Origin: Pseudoalteromonas sp. MEBiC 03607
GTDB taxonomy: Bacteria > Pseudomonadota > Gammaproteobacteria > Enterobacterales > Alteromonadaceae
Reading direction: 5' to 3'
Assembly: GCF_004792295.1 (NCBI RefSeq)
Contig: NZ_SRRY01000001.1
Coordinates: 594,501 to 658,500 of the forward strand
DNA length: 64,000 nucleotides
Numbering within the stretch: position 1 is the first letter of the stretch; each line of letters starts with the position of its first letter. The notes beneath the pieces were generated by a model. The model had not been told where the DNA came from and made no database searches. It was given only the letters and a program-made list of their open reading frames with translations. This document shows, one piece after another, positions 18,144 through 26,460 of this stretch. The position numbers and the translations under genes are program-made.

Positions 18144-19261
18144 TGAATAAAGACGATTTTGTAATTCCACAAGGCAGCTATTTACTTAACCACTCTGTTG
18201 GGCGACCATTAAAATCTGCTGAGCAGCATTTCCATCAGCAGTTTTTTGCCGCTTGGCAAAATGAAAATAAAGAGCCATGGCAACAGTGGTTGCAAGGTGT
18301 AGAGGCGTTTACGAGTAGTCTCGCTAAATTATTTAACTCGCACAGTGAGTTGTTTTGTCCACAAGTTAACTTATCGAGTGGTTTAACAAAGCTTTTGATG
18401 TCGCACCCGCGACTTCAACAAGAAAATTGCAAAGTGTTGATGGCCGAAAGTGATTTTCCAAGCATGGGTTTTGCAATGCAAAAAGCCTTACCGGAAAGTG
18501 CTGAAATCGTGTTTATTGATAAGCATGAAGATTTAACCAGTGCGCAGGTTTGGCAGTCATATTTAGCGAAAAATGATATTGATTTAGTCTTTATTAGCCA
18601 TGTTTATTCAAACACGGGTCAGCAAGCGCCTATTAACGAAATTATCAATATCGCAAAGCAACACAACACATTGAGCTTACTAGATGTTGCGCAGTCTGCG
18701 GGTATTTTAGAGGTCGACTTAACTAAGCTTGATGCCGATTTTATGTTGGGCTCGAGTGTCAAATGGCTATGCGGTGGGCCTGGTGCTGCTTATTTATGGG
18801 TTAACAGCAAGCAGCTATCACTTTGTCAGCCACAAGATGTTGGCTGGTTTTCTCATCAAAATCCGTTTGAGTTTGATATTAAGCACTTTGCTTATCATCA
18901 AACCGCGTTGCGCTTTTGGGGTGGCACACCTTCAGTTGCACCTTATATTTTGGCATCCCATAGTATTAATTACTTTGCTGATCTTGGTATTGAGAAAGTA
19001 CGTGCTCATAACTTAGCAATGCTCGCGCAGTTTCATGATCAATTAGCTGATTATATGCGCTCACCCATACAGGCTGACAAATGTTCTGGAACGGCCATTA
19101 TGCATTTTGGCGAGCAACAAGCCGCTGTTAAAGCTGCGCTTATTGCAGCGAATATCGCTGTTGATGAGCGTCACTTGGGTTTAAGAGTCTCTGCTCATAT
19201 TTATAATGATCAGCAGGATATTGATACATTTATCAAGACTGTGAAAAGCGCTTTAAATTAA
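18143..19261 (+). CDS. Kynureninase-like class V aminotransferase-fold enzyme
   Basis: 372 residues, PLP-dependent fold type I, class V. The motif SSVKWLCGGPGAAYLWV (about 203-219) matches the kynureninase PLP-lysine motif (S-x-K-x-L-N-G-G-P-G). LLDVAQSAGI matches the D-x-A-x-S-A-G motif of the same family, and FWGGTPSVAPY matches a substrate/PLP-phosphate region. It is shorter than usual kynureninases (about 410-420 residues). It starts inside the stop of the PrnB-like gene, so the enzymes are probably made together: oxidation of a tryptophan-like substrate, then cleavage of the side chain to release alanine. The exact substrate is inferred. Confidence 0.83.
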   Translation: MNKDDFVIPQGSYLLNHSVGRPLKSAEQHFHQQFFAAWQNENKEPWQQWLQGVEAFTSSLAKLFNSHSELFCPQVNLSSGLTKLLMSHPRLQQENCKVLMAESDFPSMGFAMQKALPESAEIVFIDKHEDLTSAQVWQSYLAKNDIDLVFISHVYSNTGQQAPINEIINIAKQHNTLSLLDVAQSAGILEVDLTKLDADFMLGSSVKWLCGGPGAAYLWVNSKQLSLCQPQDVGWFSHQNPFEFDIKHFAYHQTALRFWGGTPSVAPYILASHSINYFADLGIEKVRAHNLAMLAQFHDQLADYMRSPIQADKCSGTAIMHFGEQQAAVKAALIAANIAVDERHLGLRVSAHIYNDQQDIDTFIKTVKSALN

Positions 19262-19997
19262 GTGCTTGTCGGGCTTTTGCTTTGACTGAACGCCAGTGCG
19301 TCATTGGTTTTTCGGGGACCAGCGCTAAAATTTGCTCAAAGTCGATGTCATCAATACCCACTTCGTTACTGTGGGCAAACATAATCCGTTTTGGTTGTAA
19401 GGCTTTTAACATCAGTAAAGAGTTTAAATACAGCTTTGGGTAAAAAACAGGAAAGGGTGGCACGAGCTGCCCTTTTACTTTTACCAGTAAATCAGCAATG
19501 TAAATTCTCTCGCTGGGAATATGATACAGACTAATATCTCGGTCTGTATGACCTGGGCTATGCAGTGCTTGCCAATCGTCAAAGCCCGGTAGGGTTGCAT
19601 CTGTGGCAAGGTAATAATCTGCATCTAAATGGCGGCTGTACCAAAGATTGTGGCGTTTTTTATTTAACCTACCGGCGACCCACCAAGCCAAAGCGATATC
19701 GGTTAAATGCATTAAAAAACCATCAATGCCTCTATACCATTGCCCAGGGGCGTTCGACGTAGCTATTTTGCCACCGCTTAACTTTCTTAATGCATGCGCT
19801 CCACCGGCATGATCGGGGTGCATATGGGTGACTACTATCAGTTTTAAGTCTGTGATGGGGCGCTTGAGTTGCTCGGTAATATAGTCAAATACAGTATTCA
19901 CATCAGCACGGCAACACCCATCAAGCAGCATCAATTTATCTGGATATTCAACCAAATAGATGTTTTGAATATAACCTTCTAAAGTATGAATGTGCAT
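19233..19997 (-). CDS. Metallo-beta-lactamase-fold hydrolase
   Basis: 254 residues with the zinc-binding motif THMHPDHAGG (about 57-66), a later His in LHSPGHTDRDISLY and a metal-ligand Asp in RIYIADLL, all typical of glyoxalase II-like MBL hydrolases. No signal peptide. The 3' end overlaps the convergent kynureninase-like gene by 29 bp. The substrate cannot be told from the sequence. It could act on a thioester, lactone or formamide, but its opposite orientation gives little support for a role in the neighbouring pathway. Confidence 0.87.
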   Translation of the reverse strand: MHIHTLEGYIQNIYLVEYPDKLMLLDGCCRADVNTVFDYITEQLKRPITDLKLIVVTHMHPDHAGGAHALRKLSGGKIATSNAPGQWYRGIDGFLMHLTDIALAWWVAGRLNKKRHNLWYSRHLDADYYLATDATLPGFDDWQALHSPGHTDRDISLYHIPSERIYIADLLVKVKGQLVPPFPVFYPKLYLNSLLMLKALQPKRIMFAHSNEVGIDDIDFEQILALVPEKPMTHWRSVKAKARQALNLKRFSQS

Positions 19998-20061
19998 TGC
20001 TACATAAGGCCTTAATAATTTAATAAACCCTGTTATAGCATGTCTGACCAGTTTAGGTAAG

Positions 20062-20541
20062 TTAGAAGTCTTGCTTCTCTGTAAGTAGCCTTTTACTCTC
20101 TTCTAGTTTTTCAATCTGCTTATTTATGATACTTAACTGGCTGTTATAATAGGCATTGATGCGCTCACTTTGTTTTTTAATGGCATCATCGATCGATTCT
20201 GCACCTAGTCTATTTGCAGCATCTTGGGTCATTTCGTAAACTTTTTTTATACGCTCGTTTTGCTTTTTTTGTAATTCTTTACTTTCTAGTTTTAAGCGCT
20301 CAATTTCGCGATCAGCTTCTTTGGTTTTGAGAAAGTTTTCAACACTTAGCTCATTTGTCTCTTGCGTTTTTTCTGGTGGTAGCTTGGTTTTGGGTGGTGG
20401 AGTGATATTAACTATTTCGGCATCTTTACCACATGGTTGCTGCGAAAACGTGGCAACATTATCGATCATGCATTTATAGATCGTGGCTTGGCTGTAAAAG
20501 CTGAGCAACAAGGCTGCAGCGAAAGAGGCAAAACGGAGCAT
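20062..20541 (-). CDS. Exported DUF4124 domain protein
   Basis: About 159 residues from MLRFASFAAALLLSFYSQA, a clear signal peptide; a start at 20580 would put 13 extra residues before it. The mature N-terminus TIYKCMIDNVATFSQQPCG is a DUF4124 motif. The rest is a Lys/Glu-rich helix and likely coiled coil (about 75-155, for example RLKLESKELQKKQNERIKKV). It is presumably periplasmic; the family is common in proteobacteria without known function. No strong ribosome-binding site is visible for either start. Confidence 0.78.
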   Translation of the reverse strand: MLRFASFAAALLLSFYSQATIYKCMIDNVATFSQQPCGKDAEIVNITPPPKTKLPPEKTQETNELSVENFLKTKEADREIERLKLESKELQKKQNERIKKVYEMTQDAANRLGAESIDDAIKKQSERINAYYNSQLSIINKQIEKLEESKRLLTEKQDF

Positions 20542-20616
20542 AGCACTAATCACTTTGACTAATATATATACATTTAGCATGCATGAAATTAACTGAAGTG
20601 TGCAAGTTTTTTAGGC

Positions 20617-20644
20617 ATAAAAAAACCGCTAAAAAGCGGTTTTA
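20617..20644 (-). terminator. Terminator after the tRNA-Ser genes
   Basis: The stem AAAACCGCT / AGCGGTTTT with an AAAA loop reads as hairpin plus T-run on the minus strand, 11 bp after the tRNA-Ser(GCT) 3' end. Confidence 0.85.
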
Positions 20645-20654
20645 AATAATAAAA

Positions 20655-20747
20655 TGGTGGAGAAGGAGGGATTCGAACCCTCGATAGAGCTACAAACCCT
20701 ATACTCCCTTAGCAGGGGAGCGCCTTCGGCCACTCGGCCACCTCTCC
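20655..20747 (-). tRNA. tRNA-Ser (anticodon GCT)
   Basis: 93 nt with the long variable arm of serine tRNAs. The anticodon loop reads CTGCTAA on the minus strand, giving anticodon GCT (codons AGC/AGU). The 5' end is GGAGAGGTGGCCGAGTGG, the T loop is GGTTCGAATCC and CCA is encoded. Confidence 0.96.
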
Positions 20748-20800
20748 AACGCATAATTCTGATTGTAACTTGCTGAAATTAATCAACAAATAAAAATAAG

Positions 20801-20891
20801 TGGTGGAGAGATAGGGATTTGAACCCTAGAGGGGCTACAAACCCCTGCCGGTTTTCAAGACCGGTGCATTCGACCACTCTGCCATCTCTCC
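20801..20891 (-). tRNA. tRNA-Ser (anticodon TGA)
   Basis: 91 nt, beginning GGAGAGATGGCAGAGTGG, with anticodon loop CTTGAAA giving TGA (codon UCA). It has a long variable arm, T loop GGTTCAAATCC and encoded CCA. It lies 53 bp upstream of the other tRNA-Ser in the same direction, and both probably share one transcript. Confidence 0.96.
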
Positions 20892-21118
20892 ACGTCGTGA
20901 TGCGAGAATAATACTTAGCTGAATCGGCTGTGTAAATAGGAAAAAGTTTGTTTGCTTGTTTTTTGAGCGTAATAAGGGCGTTTTTTGTAAAAAGGTTTAA
21001 TTATTTGCAGTTTTTGACTTAAAAGAAGAGGGTTGGGGCAGTAAACGGAGGAGCTAAAGAAGGATCTTCGTTAGTGGTTGGTTGTTTACTGCACCGATAA
21101 AGTAACCATGGTTGGGGG

Positions 21119-21259
21119 TTACTTGTGTTGTACTGCGCCGCCAAGTGCTAACTTTTTGCCGTAGCGATTAAGCTTTGCCAACATTTTTGCTTTGCGGTTT
21201 GTTGGTTTTACGGCAACATGAGCTGCTGCGTTTTGGTTTAATGTATTAATTGGGTTCAT
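21119..21259 (-). CDS. Small basic peptide
   Basis: 46 residues from the ATG at 21259, chosen because GGAG lies 7 bp upstream; the longer in-frame reading from 21385 lacks such support. It is rich in Lys, Arg, Asn and Ala (TNRKAKMLAKLNRYGKKLALGG) with net positive charge and a predicted C-terminal amphipathic helix. No signal peptide. No family is recognised, and the short length makes the call uncertain. Confidence 0.55.
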   Translation of the reverse strand: MNPINTLNQNAAAHVAVKPTNRKAKMLAKLNRYGKKLALGGAVQHK

Positions 21260-21583
21260 TACTTTGCTCCGGGTTGTGTTTGGTTGAAAACGTGAGTATT
21301 TTGCAACCAAACTGAACAAAAATAAAACGATAAAAATTGAGTCTGCCGGATAACTTTTTCTAATTCGAAAGTCTTTTATTAACATGGGGTTAAGTTTTTA
21401 TATCTGCAGAGGTTTGCATGCTTATGCAGTTGTTTTTGTGTTGAAGTATCAGTAAATAAAAGGTTTTTAATTGTCGTTACTTTGATTTATGCGTTTTTAG
21501 AGTAAGAAAGTGACTAATTATTCAGATTAATATAATTTGAACGAGTGTGGTGTTTTTACCATGCAAGAAAAGAAGTGCCATTA

Positions 21584-22432
21584 ATGTTGATAATAATAAA
21601 GCCAAGTGACAAAAAAAATCATAAAAATAGTGTTGATTGGCTACTAAAAGAATGTAAAAAAAGACAGATTGAGCCTGAGTTATATTTAACCATAGGCAAT
21701 TTTCTTCAAGATTGCGCTAATATTGCCCTTTTAGCTAAAAGCCAGACACAAGTTGTGGTAATTGGTGGTGATGGGACGCTACATTTAGCTGTTAATGCAT
21801 TAATGACGAGCGATTGTTCTATCGCCTTAATTCCTGCAGGTACAGGTAATGATTTTGCTCGCGGCTTTGCGCGCAAGCAGCAAGCTTGGCATGACGCTGT
21901 TTTCAATAGCCGTACTGAGCTCATTGATATTGGGCAAATAAATCAGCGCTATTTTATTAATGTAGCGGGGATAGGTTTTGATGCTGAGGTGGTAACTCAA
22001 TTAAACAAAGCCGGAAGTTTTAGCTCGTTTGGCTACACTTGGCAGGGTATCAAGCAGCTATTTTCATTTCAGGCACGGTCACTTCAGGGGGAATTTAATG
22101 GTAGACCACTTAGCTACAGTAATTTAGCGACGATTTTTGCTAATCATCATTACTTTGGTGGTGGCTTAAAGATTGCTCCTCGGGCAAAGTTAAATGATGG
22201 TCAGCTTGATTGTTACTGCATGCCAGCAGATGGTTTGTTAAAAAACCTGATTAGCTTTTTATATTTACTACTTGTGAAACATCATAGTTTAAAAAGGCTG
22301 AAATATACCTGTTTAACAACTGCGGAAGTAACCACCAAAGGGCTTAGTATTGAGGCTGATGGAGAGCTCGTTGGTTTTACACCAGCCAAAGTTAAGATTC
22401 ACAAACAAGCACTTCGTTTTCATGTGCCATAA
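21584..22432 (+). CDS. Diacylglycerol/sphingosine kinase-like lipid kinase
   Basis: About 282 residues from MLIIIKPSDKKN. It shows the DAGK catalytic signature VVVIGGDGTLHLAVNAL with the nucleotide-binding GGDGT, then PAGTGNDFARG, and the C-terminal beta-sandwich with KIAPRAKLNDGQLDC and IEADGELVGFTP, typical of YegS/DgkB/BmrU-type lipid kinases. It likely phosphorylates a membrane lipid such as diacylglycerol. A start 13 codons earlier is less likely. It stands alone between AT-rich intergenic DNA and a minus-strand transporter. Confidence 0.9.
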   Translation: MLIIIKPSDKKNHKNSVDWLLKECKKRQIEPELYLTIGNFLQDCANIALLAKSQTQVVVIGGDGTLHLAVNALMTSDCSIALIPAGTGNDFARGFARKQQAWHDAVFNSRTELIDIGQINQRYFINVAGIGFDAEVVTQLNKAGSFSSFGYTWQGIKQLFSFQARSLQGEFNGRPLSYSNLATIFANHHYFGGGLKIAPRAKLNDGQLDCYCMPADGLLKNLISFLYLLLVKHHSLKRLKYTCLTTAEVTTKGLSIEADGELVGFTPAKVKIHKQALRFHVP

Positions 22433-22460
22433 AAAAGCGCCGGCATATTTTGCCAGCGCT
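22430..22460 (-). terminator. Terminator after the EamA gene
   Basis: An imperfect stem AGCGC-CGGCA / TGCC-AGCGCT is followed on the minus strand by TTTTTT. The T-run overlaps the stop of the convergent lipid-kinase gene. Confidence 0.75.
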
Positions 22461-22486
22461 TGGTGTTAGAGGTGACCTTGCCACAT

Positions 22487-23416
22487 CTAACTGGGGACGG
22501 AGCTTTTTTGCTGTAGGTTACGTGCAGCAAAAAATGCTTTAATTTGTCGAGTTGGAGTTAGCACGATAGCATTACCGAATAACACTAGGCTAAAGCCCAT
22601 AAAGGTATTCGCTTGCCATTCGAATCCTTCAAATAAGGTACTTAATACCACTGCAACCAGTGGGAATAATACGATTACGTAGCTTGCGCGCTCAGGGCCA
22701 ATATTTTTAAGTAGTGCGAAGTAACAAGCAAATGCGATTACGGTACCAAACACAGCTAAATAGAAAAGCGATACCCAATAACTGGTTGGGGCATTCAATG
22801 TAAGCTCAACATCGCTTACTAAAACATACGCTGCTAGGCCTAAAGCGCTGTATAACATACCCCAGGCATTGCCCTGAAGTACGCCAATGTTTCGCTGAGA
22901 GTTTCGAACACTGACCATATTCCCCAATGAAGCCACAAAGGTCCCAGATAGCGCAAGTAGTAACCCGACCAACGCACCATTACTCAAGTCGAATTGCTGA
23001 ATTTGTGGCCAAAACAAGCTTGCAATACCCATTACGCCGAGCAGAGCACCAAAGTAAATTCGTTTCGCAATTGGCTTTGCGAAAAACAAGCGGGTGTTAA
23101 TAATGTTCATCAATAACAACATCGAAAAGGCAATTGAAGCCATTGCTGAGGTAAGGTAGTTCTGCGCCCAATACAGTACTAAATAATTTAAACCAAAGTT
23201 AAATAAAGCTAATAATGCAAAAAAGCCGTGATCACGCAGTGAATATTGCATAGGAAGTTTTTTTACGAGCACAAAGGCCCACATTAAAATAGCTGCAATG
23301 GCAAAGCGATAAAATAAAGAGACCTCAACAGCGACATCACCCAGTTGAAACTCAATAGCAAGCCAAGTCGATCCCCAGATCAGTACTGTAGCAAGGTAGA
23401 GAGCAGCGCTTTTCAT
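22487..23416 (-). CDS. EamA/DMT superfamily transporter
   Basis: 309 residues with ten predicted membrane spans in two EamA repeats (about 5-140 and 150-290). The N-terminus ALYLATVLIWGSTWLAIEFQ is typical of the family. It probably exports an amino acid or related metabolite. It is divergent from a MocR-type regulator, the common arrangement in which the PLP-binding regulator controls the adjacent transporter. AGGT precedes the start. Confidence 0.92.
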   Translation of the reverse strand: MKSAALYLATVLIWGSTWLAIEFQLGDVAVEVSLFYRFAIAAILMWAFVLVKKLPMQYSLRDHGFFALLALFNFGLNYLVLYWAQNYLTSAMASIAFSMLLLMNIINTRLFFAKPIAKRIYFGALLGVMGIASLFWPQIQQFDLSNGALVGLLLALSGTFVASLGNMVSVRNSQRNIGVLQGNAWGMLYSALGLAAYVLVSDVELTLNAPTSYWVSLFYLAVFGTVIAFACYFALLKNIGPERASYVIVLFPLVAVVLSTLFEGFEWQANTFMGFSLVLFGNAIVLTPTRQIKAFFAARNLQQKSSVPS

Positions 23417-23460
23417 AGTTAGTACCTAAAAATTGAAAGTATGTTCATTTTAAATCGCTT

Positions 23461-23506
23461 CTGTATACTTAACATATACAGAAAACTAGAAATGCAACCT
23501 ATACAG
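23461..23506. promoter_or_regulatory. Operator-like repeats between EamA and MocR genes
   Basis: CTGTATACTTAACATATACAG at 23461-23481 is an inverted repeat of CTGTATA/TATACAG. A third TATACAG half-site lies at 23500-23506, 25 bp after the second. MocR/GntR regulators bind repeated half-sites in such divergent gaps, so this is the likely site. Confidence 0.65.
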
Positions 23507-23517
23507 TTTGGTGGGCT

Positions 23518-24960
23518 ATGTCACAAGTAATCAGTCGTAGTAACAGTGAGTTCTTATATCAACAAGTTATTCAGTTAGTTAGAGATCTTTGTTTGCAAGG
23601 CTCGTTATTACCAGGTGAAAAATTACCATCACTCAGAAAAATGGCTGACAAGCTTAATATTAGTATTCCGACGGTAAAACAAGCTTATCAATTACTTGAA
23701 GGACAGGGGCTAATTGAAGCCAGAGAAAAGTCAGGTTACTTTTTAAAGTCTTCACAATTAAATCAGTCGCGGCCAAAGCGAGTCAGGCTGAGTCGAGAAC
23801 CTACCACAGTCAACAAACAAGGCTTAATAGAACAAGTATATAGCGCTATCCACAAAGCTAATGTGGTGCCATTTGGTATTGCCAATCCTGTGGCCGCTGC
23901 ACCGACAGATAAAGCATTGGCAAGAACCATGCGTCGGGTAATGACACTCGCTGGGGCATCGGCAATTAATTACGGTCCGATGGATGGCTTTGCACCACTT
24001 AAAAAACAACTCATTCATCGTTATTTAGACTTCGGCATTGGGGTTGATAGCGATGAATTAGTGATCACCAATGGCGCTCAAGAGGCGTTGGCGATAGCCC
24101 TTAAGTGTGTCGCTAAACCCGGAGATGTTATTGCTATCGAGTCGCCTTGCTATTTTGGCATTATCGAATTAATCGAAAGCTTAGGCTTAAAGGCACTGGA
24201 AATACCGCTGTGTCCTGATGAAGGAATATGGCTAGATGACTTGGCTCAAGCACTCGATGAACATGATATAAAAGCGTGTGTATTTTCTACCTCATTAAAT
24301 AACCCGGTTGGCAGCTTTATGCCTGATGCCAAGCGTGAACAATTGGTGGCACTTTTAGAGCAGCGCGATGTCGTGCTTATTGAAGATGATGTTTATGGCG
24401 ACCTACATTTTACAGCTAAGCGAGCGACTCCTGCACAAGCTTATTCAAAAAAGGGTTTAGTGATCACCTGCGCGTCATTTTCAAAAACAGCTGCGCCCAG
24501 TTACCGTATTGGTTGGATCATTGCCGGTAAGTTTGCTGAACAAGCAAGGCGCTATAAAAGGGCGCTTAGTTGCTCTGCGCCACTTATTAATCAGTGGACC
24601 TTGTATGAATTTATAGCCACTGGCGAGTACGATCGTAATATTCGTTTACTAAGACAGCGCTTAAGTACCAACAAAGAGCGTATGATTTGGTGTTTGCAGC
24701 AGCACATGCCAAGTTGTGCACGCATAAGTAACCCGCAAGGGGGTTGTGTTATTTGGGTTGATCTTGGTAGCCAATATGATGCGGTAAAATTATTTCATTT
24801 GGCACTTGAGGCGGGGATCAGTATTACTCCAGGGCTGATATTTTCAGCGGGTAAAAAGTACCGTAGTTGTTTTCGCTTAAGTTATGGCTTGCCTTGGTCT
24901 GAAAATTTAGAGCAGGCGATTAAAACGTTATCGCAACTTACTGTGCTGGCCAAAAAATAA
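23518..24960 (+). CDS. MocR-type GntR/aminotransferase regulator
   Basis: 480 residues. Residues 1-75 are a GntR winged helix (PGEKLPSLRKMADKLNIS...PTVKQAYQLLEGQGLIEARE). After a linker, residues 110-475 form an aminotransferase class I domain with the PLP-lysine segment TCASFSKTAAPSYRIGW. MocR proteins use PLP or its adducts as effector and usually act as repressors or activators of neighbouring genes. It is divergent from the EamA gene across 101 bp holding inverted TATACAG motifs. A PdxR-like function is less likely, since no PLP synthase is near. Confidence 0.93.
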   Translation: MSQVISRSNSEFLYQQVIQLVRDLCLQGSLLPGEKLPSLRKMADKLNISIPTVKQAYQLLEGQGLIEAREKSGYFLKSSQLNQSRPKRVRLSREPTTVNKQGLIEQVYSAIHKANVVPFGIANPVAAAPTDKALARTMRRVMTLAGASAINYGPMDGFAPLKKQLIHRYLDFGIGVDSDELVITNGAQEALAIALKCVAKPGDVIAIESPCYFGIIELIESLGLKALEIPLCPDEGIWLDDLAQALDEHDIKACVFSTSLNNPVGSFMPDAKREQLVALLEQRDVVLIEDDVYGDLHFTAKRATPAQAYSKKGLVITCASFSKTAAPSYRIGWIIAGKFAEQARRYKRALSCSAPLINQWTLYEFIATGEYDRNIRLLRQRLSTNKERMIWCLQQHMPSCARISNPQGGCVIWVDLGSQYDAVKLFHLALEAGISITPGLIFSAGKKYRSCFRLSYGLPWSENLEQAIKTLSQLTVLAKK

Positions 24961-24984
24961 AAAAGCGCAGAGCAAGCTCTGCGC
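24951..24984 (-). terminator. Terminator after the YggN-like gene
   Basis: A perfect stem GCGCAGAGC / GCTCTGCGC (24965-24984) is followed on the minus strand by TTTTTTATTTTTTG. The T-run overlaps the end of the convergent mocR gene. There is no T-run on the plus side. Confidence 0.85.
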
Positions 24985-25022
24985 GAAAGGACCAAGTGTT
25001 TTGGTTCAGGGATGTTAATTCA

Positions 25023-25823
25023 TTACTCTGCGTTTTGTTTGAAGATAAAAAGTTGATACTCTTTTAGTTCTGGTACTAGCGCCACTAACTCTTGCTCTTT
25101 ATGAGCGATATCAGCAAAGCTGCCGCATAATGCATCTGCACGCTCTTCAAGTTGAGCTGCCTCTGTTTCAACGCGCGCTTCTATTTGTGCGCCCATGTTT
25201 TCCATACGTTGTTCAAACTCATTCATGTCGCCACCCGAACCTAAAAGTTCAGAGCCTAGCGCGACCAAAATACTGCCCATTGATTGCATCATGGCTGATT
25301 CAACTGCTGATTCGATTTGCTCATCGAATTGGTCTTCAAAGTTTTGACCAAATTTTTCAAAATTTTGCTGACCCATTGTGAACGCACCTTGTTGATAGAA
25401 GGCGTTTTGCACTTCTACGCTGATATCGTCCATTAATTCTGAAATGTCGTTTAGGCCGTCAATGTTGAAGGCTTTTGACACTTCTTCAATTGCTACGCCT
25501 GCTATTTTTACGCCATCAAGTGCGATATTTGCTACTTCAGGAAGTTGGCTGCGTAAGCTGTCTGAGTAATCTGCAATTGCTTGCTGTTGTGAAGCATCAA
25601 GCGATACGCTTTGACCATCGATATACAAAGTGTGCTGATCGATGATTTTCATAGAGCGATTATCGGCTGTGTATACTTCTAACTCGCTTGGTGTGATGCG
25701 TACATCATTTTTAAATTCAACATCACATTGCTCACCGCTGAATGAAATATTTGTATCATTATCGTTATGAGCCATTGCGCTGGTAGCGATAAATAAAGAA
25801 CTTACTAACAATAACTTTTTCAT
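25023..25823 (-). CDS. YggN family (DUF2884) periplasmic protein
   Basis: About 266 residues from MKKLLLVSSLFIATSAMA, a clean signal peptide with AGGAAAG upstream; nine extra residues from 25850 are unlikely. The mature part has CDVEFKNDVRITPSELEVY and IIDQHTLYIDGQSVSLDASQQ, the beta-rich DUF2884/YggN pattern. It continues into a long acidic helical region with coiled-coil character (about 140-245) and Cys near the C-terminus (ALCGSF). Probably periplasmic; function unknown. Confidence 0.87.
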   Translation of the reverse strand: MKKLLLVSSLFIATSAMAHNDNDTNISFSGEQCDVEFKNDVRITPSELEVYTADNRSMKIIDQHTLYIDGQSVSLDASQQQAIADYSDSLRSQLPEVANIALDGVKIAGVAIEEVSKAFNIDGLNDISELMDDISVEVQNAFYQQGAFTMGQQNFEKFGQNFEDQFDEQIESAVESAMMQSMGSILVALGSELLGSGGDMNEFEQRMENMGAQIEARVETEAAQLEERADALCGSFADIAHKEQELVALVPELKEYQLFIFKQNAE

Positions 25824-25850
25824 TTTTTTCTTTCCTGTTTGAAATGACAT

Positions 25851-26215
25851 TTAGACATAATCAAACTTAATGCCAAATTTATATTTTTATTTTATTTCAT
25901 AGGGTTATCATTTTATTAAGTGTAGTTAGAAGTTATGAGAATTAAATTTTTAACTAAAATTTGGTCAAATTAACTAAAAAATAAACATGCATAAATGGGT
26001 TTTATCGAAACGATAAAAAACTCTCACTTTTCAGAATCCGAATTTAGCGCTATTTATTCACAATATTGACATATCACCCATTTAGCATGGCGATATGGCT
26101 TTATTTTGGTGGTTTTTTACATACTAATTAATCACTGAGCTTTTTAAACTTTGCCAATTCACAGAGCAAACTTTAAATTTGTGAAATTGGTCTCAAACAC
26201 TTTATGGAGTGGGTT
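25851..26215. other. AT-rich intergenic region
   Basis: No gene seen. It contains a short hairpin TTTATCG-AAA-CGATAAA (26001-26017) and an imperfect inverted repeat CCAATTCACA (26154-26163) / TGTGAAATTGG (26180-26190) just before the next small gene. These may be regulatory. No clear sigma-70 promoter was identified. Confidence 0.5.
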
Positions 26216-26404
26216 GTGGGTAAGACATTTAGTTATGATGCGCTAGATGACGATTTTGTTGAAGACGAGTACGAAATGGTTGGGCGTAATCAACATGACA
26301 AAAAAAAGCAACGCGTTAAGAAGAGGCTAGAAGATTATCTTGAGCAAAAACGCTTACGCAGAAACTTAGGCGAAGACGACTTTGACGAGTACATGAACGA
26401 CTAA
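26216..26404 (+). CDS. Small charged protein, PA3496-like
   Basis: 62 residues if started at the GTG at 26216, which has GGAG 7 bp upstream; an ATG four codons earlier overlaps that ribosome-binding site. The sequence is strongly charged, with an acidic N-terminus, then KKKQRVKKRLEDYLEQKRLRRNL and an acidic tail DDFDEYMND. The basic-helix/acidic-tail pattern resembles the small PA3496-like family sometimes called putative envelope-integrity proteins. That link is from memory and weak. It is followed by a palindromic terminator. Confidence 0.65.
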   Translation: MGKTFSYDALDDDFVEDEYEMVGRNQHDKKKQRVKKRLEDYLEQKRLRRNLGEDDFDEYMND

Positions 26405-26416
26405 GCATAAATTTAA

Positions 26417-26443
26417 ATAAAGAGGCATTTTGCCTCTTTATTG
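26417..26443. terminator. Bidirectional terminator between convergent genes
   Basis: AATAAAGAGGCA-TTT-TGCCTCTTTATT is a perfect inverted repeat flanked by A and T runs. It lies between the small charged protein and glutathione peroxidase. Confidence 0.8.
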
Positions 26444-26460
26444 CTTATTGGCATGTGATT

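Noticed and set aside
19233..19997. MBL hydrolase as kynurenine formamidase of the PrnB-like operon
   Set aside because: It is on the opposite strand and MBL folds are too general to assign this role.
20655..20891. The two tRNA-Ser genes as integration sites of an island
   Set aside because: No integrase follows and no direct copies of the tRNA 3' ends were noticed within the window.
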